From Flammeovirgaceae bacterium (lineage in GTDB: Bacteria; Bacteroidota; Bacteroidia; Cytophagales; Cyclobacteriaceae), in NCBI GenBank assembly GCA_015180985.1, contig CP054185.1, positions 2,727,225 through 2,791,224 on the forward strand: 64,000 nt of DNA, given 5' to 3'. The notes beneath the pieces are model-generated. The model had not been told where the DNA came from. It did not search any database and saw only the letters and a program-made list of their open reading frames with translations. The position numbers and the translations under genes were made by a program. How positions within the stretch are numbered: position 1 is the first letter of the stretch; every line of letters starts with the position of its first letter. This document shows, one piece after another, positions 53,427 through 63,542 of this stretch.

Positions 53427-53858
53427 ATGAAAATTAGCAAACAGTTTTTAAGGGAAGCACTGGCCATCATTTTTAACGACCAACTCTTCACATTCAGTCC
53501 TTCCGATGATTTTCATCATGCGGATCCTTATCTTTTCGAGCAAAGTTTAAAGAAGCTTGCCGCCTTAATAAACAATAATCCACATTCCCTGTATTACTTC
53601 AGGGCAGGCTTGGCATTTCTTTATAATAATCCAAAGCTTGTTCACCCTGGTTTACTTTCTTTGCACGCTATTCCATTTACAACACAAGAAATAAAACCTA
53701 TTCTAGCCAAGGCATTTAATCACTTTTGGCCTGATGAGGATATTGCCTCATACAACATTGATCATTTGCTTCCTGTTGAAATTGTAGAGATGAGCGAGGA
53801 TGAGTGGAGAGTTCGCACAACCCCTGATTCCTCAGAAGGCGGCCTGTTTAAGAGTTAA
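53427..53858 (+). CDS. Orphan hypothetical protein
   Basis: This is a 143-residue protein without a recognised family, mainly helical (FLREALAIIFNDQLFTF, EQSLKKLAALINNN) with an acidic, Ser-rich end. It is divergent from the orphan gene at 52821-53354. Both look AT-rich next to their neighbours, which may mean a later acquisition. No toxin or immunity motif is visible. Confidence 0.5.
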   Translation: MKISKQFLREALAIIFNDQLFTFSPSDDFHHADPYLFEQSLKKLAALINNNPHSLYYFRAGLAFLYNNPKLVHPGLLSLHAIPFTTQEIKPILAKAFNHFWPDEDIASYNIDHLLPVEIVEMSEDEWRVRTTPDSSEGGLFKS

Positions 53859-53875
53859 GCTGGCTTAACTAACAT

Positions 53876-54796
53876 TTAGAAACTGAATTTATCCAGAAAC
53901 GCACGTAGTTCCGCTTTGAACGTTTCAGCGTTGCGTATATCCAGAGACTGGTTAACTAACTGATTAACTTTTATGCTCAACTGACTAAACCGGATATGCT
54001 GGTTAATCATAATAAATTCCAGGTCGGGAATGAGTTGCTTTAATTCATCCACAATATCAATCACCTTCAGGTTGCGGCTTACCAGGTTATAGGTGCCGCC
54101 CGGCAGGTTGGTATGCAGGGTTGCCGCCAGCGCCTGTGCTACCTGGTTGATGTGAATAAACGCGCGCGCCTGGTTGCCATCGCCATGAATGGTGATGCGC
54201 TTTTCAAAGTTGGCTTCAAACACAAACTTGTTGATAACAGCATCGAACCGCATGCTGCGGCTGTAGCCATATACGTTGCCGCACCGGAAAATAAAGGTAT
54301 CCATCCGGCCGGCCAGCCTGCGCACATGTTCCTCACCACGAAGTTTGGATATCGCATAAAAGGTAGTCGGGTGGGGTTTGTATAATTCATCAATTTCATC
54401 ATCCGAAGAACCATACACCCCTGCGCTGCTGGTATAGATGAATCGGTTAACCTTGCTCTCTTCAACGGCATACACCAGTTCAGCCGTACCCCAGTGATTT
54501 ACCTGTTCGTACAAATGCGCATCGGCATTGGCAAACGGTGTGGTAACCCGTGCAGCCAGGTGATACACTACATCTATTCCCTGCAGTGATCTTTTAAGTC
54601 CGCGGCTATCCAGCAGTTCGCCTTTCTGGAAATGAATCTTTCCGTGCTCTTCAATCTTGCCGCCCAGAAACAAATTAAAATTGCTTCGGCTCAGGTTATC
54701 AAAAATCACAATCCGGTCAACAGCCGGATTGCGGGCCAGCAGTTCAACCAGTTCCGTTCCGATATACCCGGCTCCACCGGTAACAAGCACATTCAT
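53876..54796 (-). CDS. NAD-dependent epimerase/dehydratase (extended SDR)
   Basis: This 306-residue protein has the Rossmann motif TGGAGYIG (6-13) and the catalytic Tyr-x3-Lys in TFYAISKLRGE. The substrate segment GSSDDEIDELYKPHPT lies just before it. It belongs with UDP-sugar 4-epimerases and related dehydratases, but the exact sugar cannot be told. It is followed on the same strand by nothing obvious; upstream, the APS reductase gene ends 12 bp away, so the two may be one operon. Confidence 0.88.
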   Translation of the reverse strand: MNVLVTGGAGYIGTELVELLARNPAVDRIVIFDNLSRSNFNLFLGGKIEEHGKIHFQKGELLDSRGLKRSLQGIDVVYHLAARVTTPFANADAHLYEQVNHWGTAELVYAVEESKVNRFIYTSSAGVYGSSDDEIDELYKPHPTTFYAISKLRGEEHVRRLAGRMDTFIFRCGNVYGYSRSMRFDAVINKFVFEANFEKRITIHGDGNQARAFIHINQVAQALAATLHTNLPGGTYNLVSRNLKVIDIVDELKQLIPDLEFIMINQHIRFSQLSIKVNQLVNQSLDIRNAETFKAELRAFLDKFSF

Positions 54797-54807
54797 TGCT
54801 TAACCAT

Positions 54808-55479
54808 TTACTTCGAAACTAATTCTGTATGCAGTCCGCATTCTACTTTCTTCAGTCCAAACCAGCGCGCCTCACGCTCCTGCATGTTGGGGTCTAACCT
54901 TCGGGTGCATGGCTCACAACCAATGCTTACATAGCCCTGTTCTTCCAGCGGATGCCTGGGCAGTTTAAATTCCTTCTGGTATTCCCAAATCATTTTGCTT
55001 GTCCAGTCGAGCATCGGGTGAAACCGCAGTTTTCCATACGGGGCCGGTTGTTCCACCCGCATGGCGGCTCGCACCGAACTTTGGTCGGCCCGCACCCCGT
55101 TTATCCACACATCGAACTCGCGCAATACGCCATCCATGGGCTGGGTTTTATTCAGGTAGCAGCAATGGTCCGGGTCGGACGTAAACAGTAACTTTCCTTC
55201 GGCATCGCGCTGCATAAACTTGGGCACTTCGGGCTTTAAATCAATGGTATTTATACCAAACAATGCGGTCACTTCATCGCGAAAGCGGATTGTTTCAGGA
55301 AAGTGGTAGCCGGTATTAATAAAGTACACGGGTATGGTGCGGTCTATCCGGCTCAGCATGTGCAGCAACACCAGGCTGTGCGACTGGAACGATGAACTTG
55401 TAAACAGTTTCTTACCGGCTGCCTGGTAACGGTGAATCTGGTCATATAGAGCTTCGAAAGTCATAAAAGCTGTACCCAA
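54808..55479 (-). CDS. cysH: Adenylylsulfate reductase (CysH, Fe-S type)
   Basis: This 223-residue protein reduces APS to sulfite. It has the PP-loop-like SSSFQSHSLVLLHMLSR segment. The cluster cysteines are the pair in DHCCYLNKT and CEPCTRR, and the catalytic Cys lies in ECGLH near the C-terminus. The paired cysteines mark the APS-using, 4Fe-4S form rather than the PAPS form. It needs Fe-S clusters, such as those made by the suf operon. Confidence 0.92.
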   Translation of the reverse strand: MGTAFMTFEALYDQIHRYQAAGKKLFTSSSFQSHSLVLLHMLSRIDRTIPVYFINTGYHFPETIRFRDEVTALFGINTIDLKPEVPKFMQRDAEGKLLFTSDPDHCCYLNKTQPMDGVLREFDVWINGVRADQSSVRAAMRVEQPAPYGKLRFHPMLDWTSKMIWEYQKEFKLPRHPLEEQGYVSIGCEPCTRRLDPNMQEREARWFGLKKVECGLHTELVSK

Positions 55480-55556
55480 TATTAAAAATATTAATCGGCA
55501 AACCGGTAATTCCTGAACCTTTTAACCGCAATCCTGTTTAACTTTAGACGCCACAA

Positions 55557-55967
55557 ATGAAAGTAAAGATTTCGCGCAAGGAGCACTTTAACGCAGCCCA
55601 CCGCCTGTTTAATCCGGCCTGGACTGACGAACAAAACCAAAAGGTATTTGGCAAATGTGCCAACCCGAATTATCACGGCCATAACTATGAAATTATTGTA
55701 AGCCTTACCGGAGCGCCTGATAAAGAGACCGGGTATGTGTATGATATGAAAGAACTTAGCGACCTGATACGCGAACAGGTAACATCAAAGTTTGACCACA
55801 AAAACCTTAACCTTGATACCGAGCATTTTAAAAACCTGAACCCCACTGCCGAAAATATTGCCATGGTTATCTGGAATATTCTTCGAAGCAAAATTGATAA
55901 ATCACTTGACCTGAAAATCACACTTTATGAGACAGAAAGAAATTTCGTTGAATATCCGGCCGATTAA
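55557..55967 (+). CDS. queD: 6-carboxytetrahydropterin synthase QueD
   Basis: This 136-residue protein has the zinc histidines in FNAAHRL and YHGHNYE and the active-site Cys in VFGKCANPN. QueD makes 6-carboxy-tetrahydropterin for queuosine synthesis from dihydroneopterin triphosphate, the product of FolE. Its 3' end overlaps the folE start by 41 bp in another frame, so the two pterin enzymes are tightly linked. Confidence 0.92.
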   Translation: MKVKISRKEHFNAAHRLFNPAWTDEQNQKVFGKCANPNYHGHNYEIIVSLTGAPDKETGYVYDMKELSDLIREQVTSKFDHKNLNLDTEHFKNLNPTAENIAMVIWNILRSKIDKSLDLKITLYETERNFVEYPAD

Positions 55968-56622
55968 TCCTGAAGTTTATCTTGACGACCAGGGCGATGA
56001 CCATGTAGGCACCTCGTACAACACACCCCTTCGAGCCGATGCCTTTGATATGCCCGATGACGAGAAAGTGGAGAAGATTGAAAAGCATTTCCGCGAAATC
56101 ATGCACATTCTCGGGCTTGACCTCACAGACGACAGCCTGCAAGGTACACCACGAAGGGTGGCGAAGATGTATGTAAAAGAAGTGTTCAGCGGACTGAACC
56201 CGAAAAACCGCCCCCATGCGAGGCTGTTCGAAAACAAATACAAGTACAACCAGATGTTGGTAGAGAAGGAGATCACCTTCTACTCACATTGCGAACACCA
56301 CTTTGTGCCTATTTACGGCAAGGCCCATGTGGCCTACTTCTCAAGTGGTAAGGTTATCGGCCTTTCGAAAATCAACCGCATTGTTCAGTATTTTTCAAAA
56401 CGCCCGCAGGTACAGGAGCGCCTTACCGTACAGATTGCCCGCGAAATGATGCGCGTACTAAAAACCGAAGATGTTGGTGTGGTGATTGACGCTACCCATT
56501 TGTGTGTTGCCTCCCGGGGTGTGGGCGATACGAACAGCCGCACGGGAACGGCCTATTTTTCGGGTAAGTTTAACGATGAGAATATCAAACGGGAGTTTTT
56601 GAATTATATCAACAGCAAATAG
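55927..56622 (+). CDS. folE: GTP cyclohydrolase I
   Basis: This 231-residue enzyme makes dihydroneopterin triphosphate from GTP. The zinc and catalytic segments are SHCEHHFVPIYGKAHVAY and ATHLCVASRGVGD, and GTPRRVAKMY lies earlier. The start at 55927 gives an N-terminal extension that may be flexible, and a downstream start near MPDDEKV (about 56048) is possible. It overlaps queD by 41 bp. Confidence 0.94.
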   Translation: MRQKEISLNIRPINPEVYLDDQGDDHVGTSYNTPLRADAFDMPDDEKVEKIEKHFREIMHILGLDLTDDSLQGTPRRVAKMYVKEVFSGLNPKNRPHARLFENKYKYNQMLVEKEITFYSHCEHHFVPIYGKAHVAYFSSGKVIGLSKINRIVQYFSKRPQVQERLTVQIAREMMRVLKTEDVGVVIDATHLCVASRGVGDTNSRTGTAYFSGKFNDENIKREFLNYINSK

Positions 56623-56721
56623 GCCCTCCACATAATTTGCCCGGAATCCCGACAGGCCACCGGCCAGATCGCAAATAATCCAATTACTTAGTAGATTAGC
56701 GGGTCTAATTAAATTACGCAT

Positions 56722-59160
56722 ATGGTATTCGACCTCGACATGATTAAAGCGGTTTACCGGGAACTGCCCGGCCGCATTGCGAAAGCCCGCAAAACAGTAA
56801 ACCGCCCACTCACCCTATCTGAAAAAATCCTGTTTTCGCACCTGCACAGCGACCAGAAACTGGAAGATTTTGCGCGGGGCAAATCCTATGTAAACTTCTC
56901 GCCCGATCGCGTTGCCATGCAGGACGCTACCGCCCAGATGGCCCTGCTCCAATTTATGTCGGCCGGAATACCCAAGGTACGCGTTCCCTCAACCGTGCAC
57001 TGCGACCATCTGATTCTGGCTAAAAACGGAGCTGCCCAGGATTTGAAAGAATCGCTTACCGCCAGCGGTGAAGTGTTTAATTTTCTTGAATCGGTATCCA
57101 ATAAATACGGCATCGGTTTCTGGAAACCGGGGGCCGGCATTATCCACCAGGTTGTTTTGGAGAACTACGCTTTTCCGGGCGGTATGATGATTGGTACCGA
57201 TTCGCACACGGTAAATGCCGGAGGGCTGGGCATGGTAGCCATTGGCGTTGGCGGAGCCGATGCAGTTGATGTGATGTCGGGCATGCCATGGGAACTGAAG
57301 TGGCCTAAACTGATTGGCGTCAAACTAACCGGTAAACTAAGCGGATGGACTTCTTCAAAAGATGTGATTCTAAAAGTGGCGGGCATTCTAACTGTAAAAG
57401 GAGGAACCGGTGCCATTGTCGAGTATTTCGGACCGGGTGCGTTAACCCTTTCGTGTACCGGCAAAGGAACCATCTGTAATATGGGTGCAGAGATTGGTGC
57501 CACCACCTCCACTTTCGGTTACGATGAAAAGATGGCACAATACCTGCGCGGCACCGGCCGCAAAGAAGTGGCCGACCTGGCCAACAAGGTAAAAGAACAT
57601 TTAACGGGCGACCCGGAAGTATATGCCAACCCCGAAAAGTATTTCGACCAGGTAATTGAAATTGATCTTTCCACACTTGAACCGCATGTAAACGGACCCT
57701 TCACCCCCGACCGCGCCATACCGGTTTCGAAGTTTGCTGATGAGGTGCGTAAGAACGGCTGGCCGCAACAATTGGAAGTCGGCCTGATTGGTTCTTGTAC
57801 CAACTCCTCGTACGAAGACATAACACGTTCGGCATCGCTGGCAAAACAGGCGGTGGATAAAAAACTAAAAGCAAAAGCCGAGTTCACCATTACACCGGGT
57901 TCGGAACAAGTTCGCTACACGGTTGAACGTGACGGCTACCTGGGCATATTCGAAAAGATGGGTGGCGTTGTGCTTGCCAACGCGTGCGGCCCGTGCATCG
58001 GGCAGTGGGCGCGGCACACCAACGATCCGAACAGAAAAAATTCCATCATCACTTCGTTTAACCGGAATTTCGCCAAGCGCAACGATGGCAACCCGAATAC
58101 CCATGCGTTTGTTGCTTCACCTGAAATAACAACTGCTTTTGCTATTGCCGGAGATTTAACCTTTAATCCCCTAAAGGATACCTTAATTAACGAAGAAGGC
58201 AAGCCTGTAAAACTGGACGAGCCCACTGGTGTTGAGTTTCCGCCAAAAGGCTTCGATGTGAAAGACCCGGGCTACATTGCCCCGGCCAAAGACGGCAGCA
58301 AAGTAAAGGTAAAGATCGATCCGAAATCAAACCGCCTGCAGGCGTTAAGTCCGTTTGCCCCGTGGGACGGCAAGAACCTGACCGGCATGAAGCTGCTGAT
58401 TAAAGCCAAAGGAAAATGCACCACCGACCATATTTCCATGGCCGGCCCGTGGCTGCGCTTCCGTGGGCACCTCGATAACATCAGCAACAATACCTTAACG
58501 GGAGCAGTGAACTACTTTAACGATAAGACCGACAGCGTGAAGAATCAATTAACCGGTGAGTATGGTCCTGTTCCTGCTACACAGCGCGCGTACAAAGCGG
58601 CTGGTATCCCGACCATCGTGGTGGGCGACCATAACTATGGCGAGGGATCCTCGCGCGAGCATGCTGCCATGCAGCCCCGCCACCTGGGCATCCGGGTTAT
58701 TCTGGTCAAATCATTTGCGCGCATTCACGAAACCAATCTGAAAAAACAAGGCATGCTGGCGCTGACGTTTGCCAACGAAGCGGATTACGATAAAATTCAG
58801 GAAGACGATACCATTGATATTGTTGACCTGACTTCCTTTGCTCCGGATAAACCGCTTACACTGGTGCTGAAGCACAAAAACGGAACTACTGACACCATTA
58901 AAGCCAACCATAGCTACAATGCCGGGCAGATTGAGTGGTTCAAGGCGGGCTCAGCCCTTAACCTGATGGCTAAGCAAATTGCCGCATCAGAGAAAAAGCC
59001 TGCCAGCAAAAAAGTGAAGAAGAAACCGGCTAAGAAGAAACCGGCAAAAAAAGCTGCACGCAAGACAGCTAAAAAGTCAGTTGCCAAAAAGAAAGCAAAG
59101 AAAGTTGCCAAACCGAAGAAAGCTGTGAAGAAACCTGCAAAAAAGAAAAAGGAACGGTAA
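56722..59160 (+). CDS. acnA: Aconitate hydratase with a Lys/Ala-rich C-terminal tail
   Basis: This 812-residue aconitase isomerises citrate to isocitrate. Landmarks are [20 protein letters not shown], the cluster-Cys segments [10 protein letters not shown] and [10 protein letters not shown], and [15 protein letters not shown] of the swivel domain. The mitochondrial-type order is clear; the symbol is by convention. Residues 755-812 form an added tail made of Lys, Ala and Pro ([15 protein letters not shown] and similar), like histone H1 tails and unlike normal aconitases. The tail looks like a fusion, not a frame error, since it runs straight to a normal stop. The ferritin gene follows after 12 bp. 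Confidence 0.95.
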   Translation: MVFDLDMIKAVYRELPGRIAKARKTVNRPLTLSEKILFSHLHSDQKLEDFARGKSYVNFSPDRVAMQDATAQMALLQFMSAGIPKVRVPSTVHCDHLILAKNGAAQDLKESLTASGEVFNFLESVSNKYGIGFWKPGAGIIHQVVLENYAFPGGMMIGTDSHTVNAGGLGMVAIGVGGADAVDVMSGMPWELKWPKLIGVKLTGKLSGWTSSKDVILKVAGILTVKGGTGAIVEYFGPGALTLSCTGKGTICNMGAEIGATTSTFGYDEKMAQYLRGTGRKEVADLANKVKEHLTGDPEVYANPEKYFDQVIEIDLSTLEPHVNGPFTPDRAIPVSKFADEVRKNGWPQQLEVGLIGSCTNSSYEDITRSASLAKQAVDKKLKAKAEFTITPGSEQVRYTVERDGYLGIFEKMGGVVLANACGPCIGQWARHTNDPNRKNSIITSFNRNFAKRNDGNPNTHAFVASPEITTAFAIAGDLTFNPLKDTLINEEGKPVKLDEPTGVEFPPKGFDVKDPGYIAPAKDGSKVKVKIDPKSNRLQALSPFAPWDGKNLTGMKLLIKAKGKCTTDHISMAGPWLRFRGHLDNISNNTLTGAVNYFNDKTDSVKNQLTGEYGPVPATQRAYKAAGIPTIVVGDHNYGEGSSREHAAMQPRHLGIRVILVKSFARIHETNLKKQGMLALTFANEADYDKIQEDDTIDIVDLTSFAPDKPLTLVLKHKNGTTDTIKANHSYNAGQIEWFKAGSALNLMAKQIAASEKKPASKKVKKKPAKKKPAKKAARKTAKKSVAKKKAKKVAKPKKAVKKPAKKKKER

Positions 59161-59172
59161 ACCGGTAAACCA

Positions 59173-59724
59173 ATGAAACAACAAATCGTTACTCCGGCCC
59201 GGTCGCTTACCAAAGAAACCGAGGCGCTGCTGAACAAGCAGATAGTGATGGAAGGCAAATCGGCTGCCGCTTATTTGTCGATGGGCTCCTGGTGCGAAAC
59301 CAAAGGGTATGAAGTCTCATCGCAGTTTCTGTTTAAACATAGTGATGAAGAGCGCATGCATATGCTGAAGCTTATTCACTATGTGAACACAGCCGGGGGT
59401 CATGGCCTGCAACCCGAGATCACTAAAATAAAGCATACCTTTAAAAGCCTGCGCGAAGTTTTTGAAACCGTGCTCAACCACGAACTTGAAGTAACCAAAT
59501 CCATCAACAGCATTGTTGACCATTGCTTTACCATCAAGGATTTTGCCACGTTTAATTTTCTGCAATGGTATGTGATGGAACAACGCGAAGAAGAGACCCT
59601 GGCCCGCAGGGCAGTTGAACTGTTCGACCTGATTGGCGAAGAGGGTGTTGGTTTGTGGATGATTGACCAGGAAATCGGTAAACTGGAAATGTACGCTGCG
59701 AAAGTTTCGGGTAAACCGGCCTGA
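59173..59724 (+). CDS. ftnA: Ferritin
   Basis: This 183-residue four-helix ferritin stores iron. The ferroxidase residues are present: Glu27, Glu60 and His63 (EERMHML), Glu104 (NHELEV) and Glu136 (MEQREEE). It follows aconitase by 12 bp on the same strand, so iron storage and an Fe-S enzyme may be one unit. The symbol is by family. Confidence 0.93.
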   Translation: MKQQIVTPARSLTKETEALLNKQIVMEGKSAAAYLSMGSWCETKGYEVSSQFLFKHSDEERMHMLKLIHYVNTAGGHGLQPEITKIKHTFKSLREVFETVLNHELEVTKSINSIVDHCFTIKDFATFNFLQWYVMEQREEETLARRAVELFDLIGEEGVGLWMIDQEIGKLEMYAAKVSGKPA

Positions 59725-59728
59725 GTAT

Positions 59729-60367
59729 TTACAGTACATCGCGAAGCACAAGCCTGAACTCATTCAGCATCATGGCGGTAGCGCCCCACACGATTTCGCC
59801 ATCAATTTCGAAGTGGGGCGCCAGCATGGTGTAGCGGTTAGCGACAACAATCTCTTTTGATTTGATGGCGCTGTCATCAAGAATGTCCGACAGTTTACCC
59901 ATCAGAATCTTTACAACTTCATGCTGATCCGGCTTGAATACCGGTGTTGCTTTTGCAAAGCCCACGACAGGCGTTACCATAAAGTTGCTGGGGACGACAA
60001 AAAAATCTGTCAGTCTGCCAAGTACGTTTACCTGAGCGGGGTCAATACCGATTTCTTCTTGTGCCTCGCGCAAAGCGGTTTCAACGGCTGTTTCCCCGGA
60101 TTCAGCCTTCCCTCCCGGCAAACTTATCTGGCCACTGTGCAAACCGGAATAATCCGGTCGCTTGATGAGCGGAAAAATAAAGCTATCGGTTTGCGGGCAC
60201 AGCAGAATCAACACACTGCCGGGCCTTGGCGGAGTTTTATGCTCAAACCGCGGAATAACCTGCCCCACCGGCTTTGCCCGCAGGGGTTCGTGGGCAAAAG
60301 AACCAGGAAGTTTACCTGCCAAACGTTTGGTAAGCGTCTTTAAAAAAGATTCATCGGTCAGGTACAT
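59729..60367 (-). CDS. NUDIX hydrolase, CoA pyrophosphatase type
   Basis: This 212-residue protein has a complete Nudix box from LPGGKAESGE (84-92) to REAQEEIGID (100-109), and the CoA-pyrophosphatase segment HSGQISLPGG just before. Relatives such as NudL cleave coenzyme A or acyl-CoA. It converges on the ferritin gene with a 4-bp gap. Confidence 0.9.
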   Translation of the reverse strand: MYLTDESFLKTLTKRLAGKLPGSFAHEPLRAKPVGQVIPRFEHKTPPRPGSVLILLCPQTDSFIFPLIKRPDYSGLHSGQISLPGGKAESGETAVETALREAQEEIGIDPAQVNVLGRLTDFFVVPSNFMVTPVVGFAKATPVFKPDQHEVVKILMGKLSDILDDSAIKSKEIVVANRYTMLAPHFEIDGEIVWGATAMMLNEFRLVLRDVL

Positions 60368-60401
60368 GACATGGTGAAGTATATTCGATAAACTTTTGAA
60401 A

Positions 60402-60417
60402 GTAATACAAGTATTAC
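60402..60417. promoter_or_regulatory. Operator-like palindrome before the SusC gene
   Basis: GTAATAC-AA-GTATTAC is a perfect 7-bp inverted repeat, about 15 bp before a -7 box. A regulator-binding site is inferred. Confidence 0.45.
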
Positions 60418-60431
60418 AAAAAAAATACTTA

Positions 60432-60439
60432 TAAATTTG
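60432..60439 (+). promoter_or_regulatory. Putative -7 promoter box before the SusC gene (TAAATTTG)
   Basis: TAAATTTG matches TAnnTTTG exactly and lies 50 bp before the ATG at 60489. No -33 box at normal spacing was found. Confidence 0.45.
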
Positions 60440-60488
60440 ATAAGGTGCGGATTATCCACACCTACAGGCGTATCTAAACCAATAATCT

Positions 60489-63400
60489 ATGAAGAAAATG
60501 TACCACTTAAAAAGTGCTGCCTTGTTGCTACTGATTTTAGTAACAGGGTTTGTTTATGCACAAAACTACACGGTTACCGGAACCGTGAAAGACGCAAAAA
60601 CAGGTGAGGGAATGGCCGGAGTGAACGTTGTTGTGAAAGGCACTTCACAGGGAACGATCACTGACAATACCGGTGCCTTTACCATCAGTGTTCCAACCAG
60701 TCCAGCGACCCTTCAAATCTCATTTATCGGCTACAGGACTGCTGAGGTTCAAGTAAGTACATCTGTAACAAGCATCAGTGCATCATTAGAAGAAGATGTT
60801 ACCAGCCTTGAAGAAGTTGTAATATCAGGGCTGGCAACAACGGTAAAACGAACAAATCTTGCTAATGCCGTTGCCAGTGTTGATGGAAAAGAGTTGATGG
60901 GGACTACAAATCCACAAACATTAGATTATGCATTGTATGGCAAAATGACAGGGGTAAACATGAACTCTAATGGAGGTGCTCCTGGCGGAGGTGTAAACGT
61001 TAACTTCAGAGGGATAACCACATTGGGTGCCGGTTCTTCACAACCCTTATACATTATTGATGGCGTTTACATGAATAACTCAGCCATTCGTAATGGACGT
61101 TCGGAAGCAAATCAGGCCGGAGCCGGTTCAAACACCAGCAATCAGGATGATGCCGCAAATCGACTGGCCGACCTGAACCCGGATGATGTTGAGCGCGTAG
61201 AAGTATTAAAAGGCCCATCAGCGGCTGCCATCTATGGAACCCGGGCCAATGCCGGTGTAGTTATCATTACCACCAAGAAAGGAAAGCAGGGCAAAACCAA
61301 AATTTCGTTTAACCAGGATTTGGGTTTTGCAAAAGCACAAAACCTCAATTTCTACGAGCCATGGAACGAAGACAAAGTGACTTACTATCAAACTGAGTAC
61401 TTAGGTAATCCGGGAGCAATACCAACAGAAGTTGCTGCGCTGAATCAGGCCCTTGCAGAGGGTAGAAATCTAGATTTAGAAAAAGAGATGTACGGAGAAA
61501 CCGGATTTCTAACCAATACCCAAATCAGCGCCTCAGGTGGAAATGAAAAAACCTCATTCTTTGTATCCGCAGGCATTCAGGATGAAGATGGAATAATCAA
61601 GCATACAGGTTTCAAAAGGTATTCAATAAGAACAAACATCGACCATAGTATTTCAGACCGGATTAAGCTTGGTTTGAATACAAACTATGTTAAAACAGAC
61701 AATCAACGGGGTTTCACCGGGAACCAGAACAACACCGGGGGTAGCCTGGGTTATGCCATTGCTTATACACGGTCATACCGAAACTTAAAGCCCGATGCCA
61801 ATGGAAATTATCCTGATAACCCCGATTTCAATGATAATCCATTCGCCATACGCGACTTAGCAGAAAATAACCAAACAGTAAACAGGTTCATTACTGCCGG
61901 AAACCTGAGCGTTGGCATCTTACAAAAACCAAACTACGACCTTAAAGTTATTCTGAATGGCGGTGTTGACTATATGGGAGCCAACACAAAAGTTTATATG
62001 CCTGAAATTCTGCAACACCAGCGCGCATTACCAAATCCGGGCGATGTTATTTATGGTAACCAGAATGACCTGAACTCGAATATCCAGGGCTTTCTTGTAT
62101 TCAACCTGTCGCAGGGCGCCACAACTTTCACAACGCAGGCCGGTGCTGTTCGGCTTGACCAAAATTCCAGATACCAACTAATCCGTGGGCAGGGACTCAA
62201 TGGCGGCCAAAGCAATTTGGCCTACGCTCAGGTTGTTTCAAACATGTCACAGATAAATCAACGAACTTCGGATGTCGGATTATATGCACAGCAGGAAGTG
62301 AATTGGGGCGATAAAATAATTGGTACACTCGGGCTACGCTTCGATAAATCAACCCTAAACCTCGATCAGGATAAGTTCTACTCATTCTATAAAGGCTCAA
62401 TTGCAGCAAATATTTCCAATTTTGAGTTCTGGAATGTTGAACAGGTTAATCAATTAAAACTTCGTATGGCATTTGGTCAATCCGGTGGTCTGCCCCTTTA
62501 TAACAGAACGTTTGTTGTAATGAATTCTCAACTAATTGGTGGCGAGATTGGCTTTCAGGTTGGAACAAGAGATGTTGACCCTAACCTTAAACCCGAAATT
62601 GCGAATGAGTTGGAATTTGGAGTTGATGCCGGGTTTTTGAATAACAAAATCTCGCTTGAGGCCAGTTACTACATCAAAAATGTAAATGACTTAATTATCG
62701 ACCTGGTACCAGCCGAATCAACCGGCATTACTGCCATTGCCACCAATGGTGCTGACTTACAAAACAAAGGTATCGAACTTGCATTGGGGGCAACGCCTGT
62801 TAGTACAAATCAAATCAACTGGTTTACACGCGTTGCGTGGTGGCGGAACAGAGCTGAAATAACTGATTTAAAAATTCCAGCATACACATTTGGAGGATTC
62901 GGTACGGCACTCGGAACGTACATTATTGCGGAAGGCTACTCACCAACCACCATTGTTGGAACACCTGCCGATGTTGACAACCCAACACCAGTTCCGGGGG
63001 TACAGGTTATCGGTGACCGCCAAGCTGATTTTGATATGTCGTGGTACAATTCAGTAACCTTCCTTAAAAACTTTGAATTTTCGTTCTTATTGCACTATAA
63101 AAAAGGTGGTGATAACATTAACCTATCAGCCTTACTTTGGGATGATGGAGGCTCAACACAAGGGTATATGAATGATCCGGATGGCGATGGGCTGGTTTTT
63201 GGATTAGGTCGCTTATTGGATTGGGTCGGTACCGGACAGGGGCGCGTTCCGGCTACCTATATTCAAGATGCCAGCTACTTGAAACTTCGTGAAGTTGGTC
63301 TTTATTACAATGTTCCGAAATCAATCACAACAGGATGGTTTAACGGAGCTATTAGCAATGTAAAAATTGGTTTTTCAGCTAACAACATCCTGGTTTCAAC

Positions 63401-63524
63401 TAAATATGGCAGCTACGACCCTGAAGTTTCAAACTTTGGCGCACAACCCATTAACTCGAACGTTGAGGTTACTCCTTATCCCAGTTCAAGGAGATACTTC
63501 TTCCACTTAAGTGTTGACTTCTAA
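60489..63524 (+). CDS. SusC/RagA-family TonB-dependent outer-membrane transporter
   Basis: This 1011-residue protein has a signal peptide ending VYAQ and a carboxypeptidase-regulatory-like domain (VTGTVKDAKTGEGMAGVNVV). A TonB-box-like region, the plug (YIIDGVYMNNS, DPDDVERVEVLKGPSAAAIYG-like) and the 22-strand barrel follow, ending in an aromatic residue (SVDF). It imports a nutrient, often a glycan, with the SusD lipoprotein encoded just downstream. The substrate is unknown; no glycosidase gene is next to it in the window. Confidence 0.95.
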   Translation: MKKMYHLKSAALLLLILVTGFVYAQNYTVTGTVKDAKTGEGMAGVNVVVKGTSQGTITDNTGAFTISVPTSPATLQISFIGYRTAEVQVSTSVTSISASLEEDVTSLEEVVISGLATTVKRTNLANAVASVDGKELMGTTNPQTLDYALYGKMTGVNMNSNGGAPGGGVNVNFRGITTLGAGSSQPLYIIDGVYMNNSAIRNGRSEANQAGAGSNTSNQDDAANRLADLNPDDVERVEVLKGPSAAAIYGTRANAGVVIITTKKGKQGKTKISFNQDLGFAKAQNLNFYEPWNEDKVTYYQTEYLGNPGAIPTEVAALNQALAEGRNLDLEKEMYGETGFLTNTQISASGGNEKTSFFVSAGIQDEDGIIKHTGFKRYSIRTNIDHSISDRIKLGLNTNYVKTDNQRGFTGNQNNTGGSLGYAIAYTRSYRNLKPDANGNYPDNPDFNDNPFAIRDLAENNQTVNRFITAGNLSVGILQKPNYDLKVILNGGVDYMGANTKVYMPEILQHQRALPNPGDVIYGNQNDLNSNIQGFLVFNLSQGATTFTTQAGAVRLDQNSRYQLIRGQGLNGGQSNLAYAQVVSNMSQINQRTSDVGLYAQQEVNWGDKIIGTLGLRFDKSTLNLDQDKFYSFYKGSIAANISNFEFWNVEQVNQLKLRMAFGQSGGLPLYNRTFVVMNSQLIGGEIGFQVGTRDVDPNLKPEIANELEFGVDAGFLNNKISLEASYYIKNVNDLIIDLVPAESTGITAIATNGADLQNKGIELALGATPVSTNQINWFTRVAWWRNRAEITDLKIPAYTFGGFGTALGTYIIAEGYSPTTIVGTPADVDNPTPVPGVQVIGDRQADFDMSWYNSVTFLKNFEFSFLLHYKKGGDNINLSALLWDDGGSTQGYMNDPDGDGLVFGLGRLLDWVGTGQGRVPATYIQDASYLKLREVGLYYNVPKSITTGWFNGAISNVKIGFSANNILVSTKYGSYDPEVSNFGAQPINSNVEVTPYPSSRRYFFHLSVDF

Positions 63525-63542
63525 CAATTAACCATGATTACT

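Noticed and set aside
59317-59763. Minus-strand open frame over ferritin
   Set aside because: The ferritin frame has all ferroxidase residues; the antisense frame does not resemble any protein.
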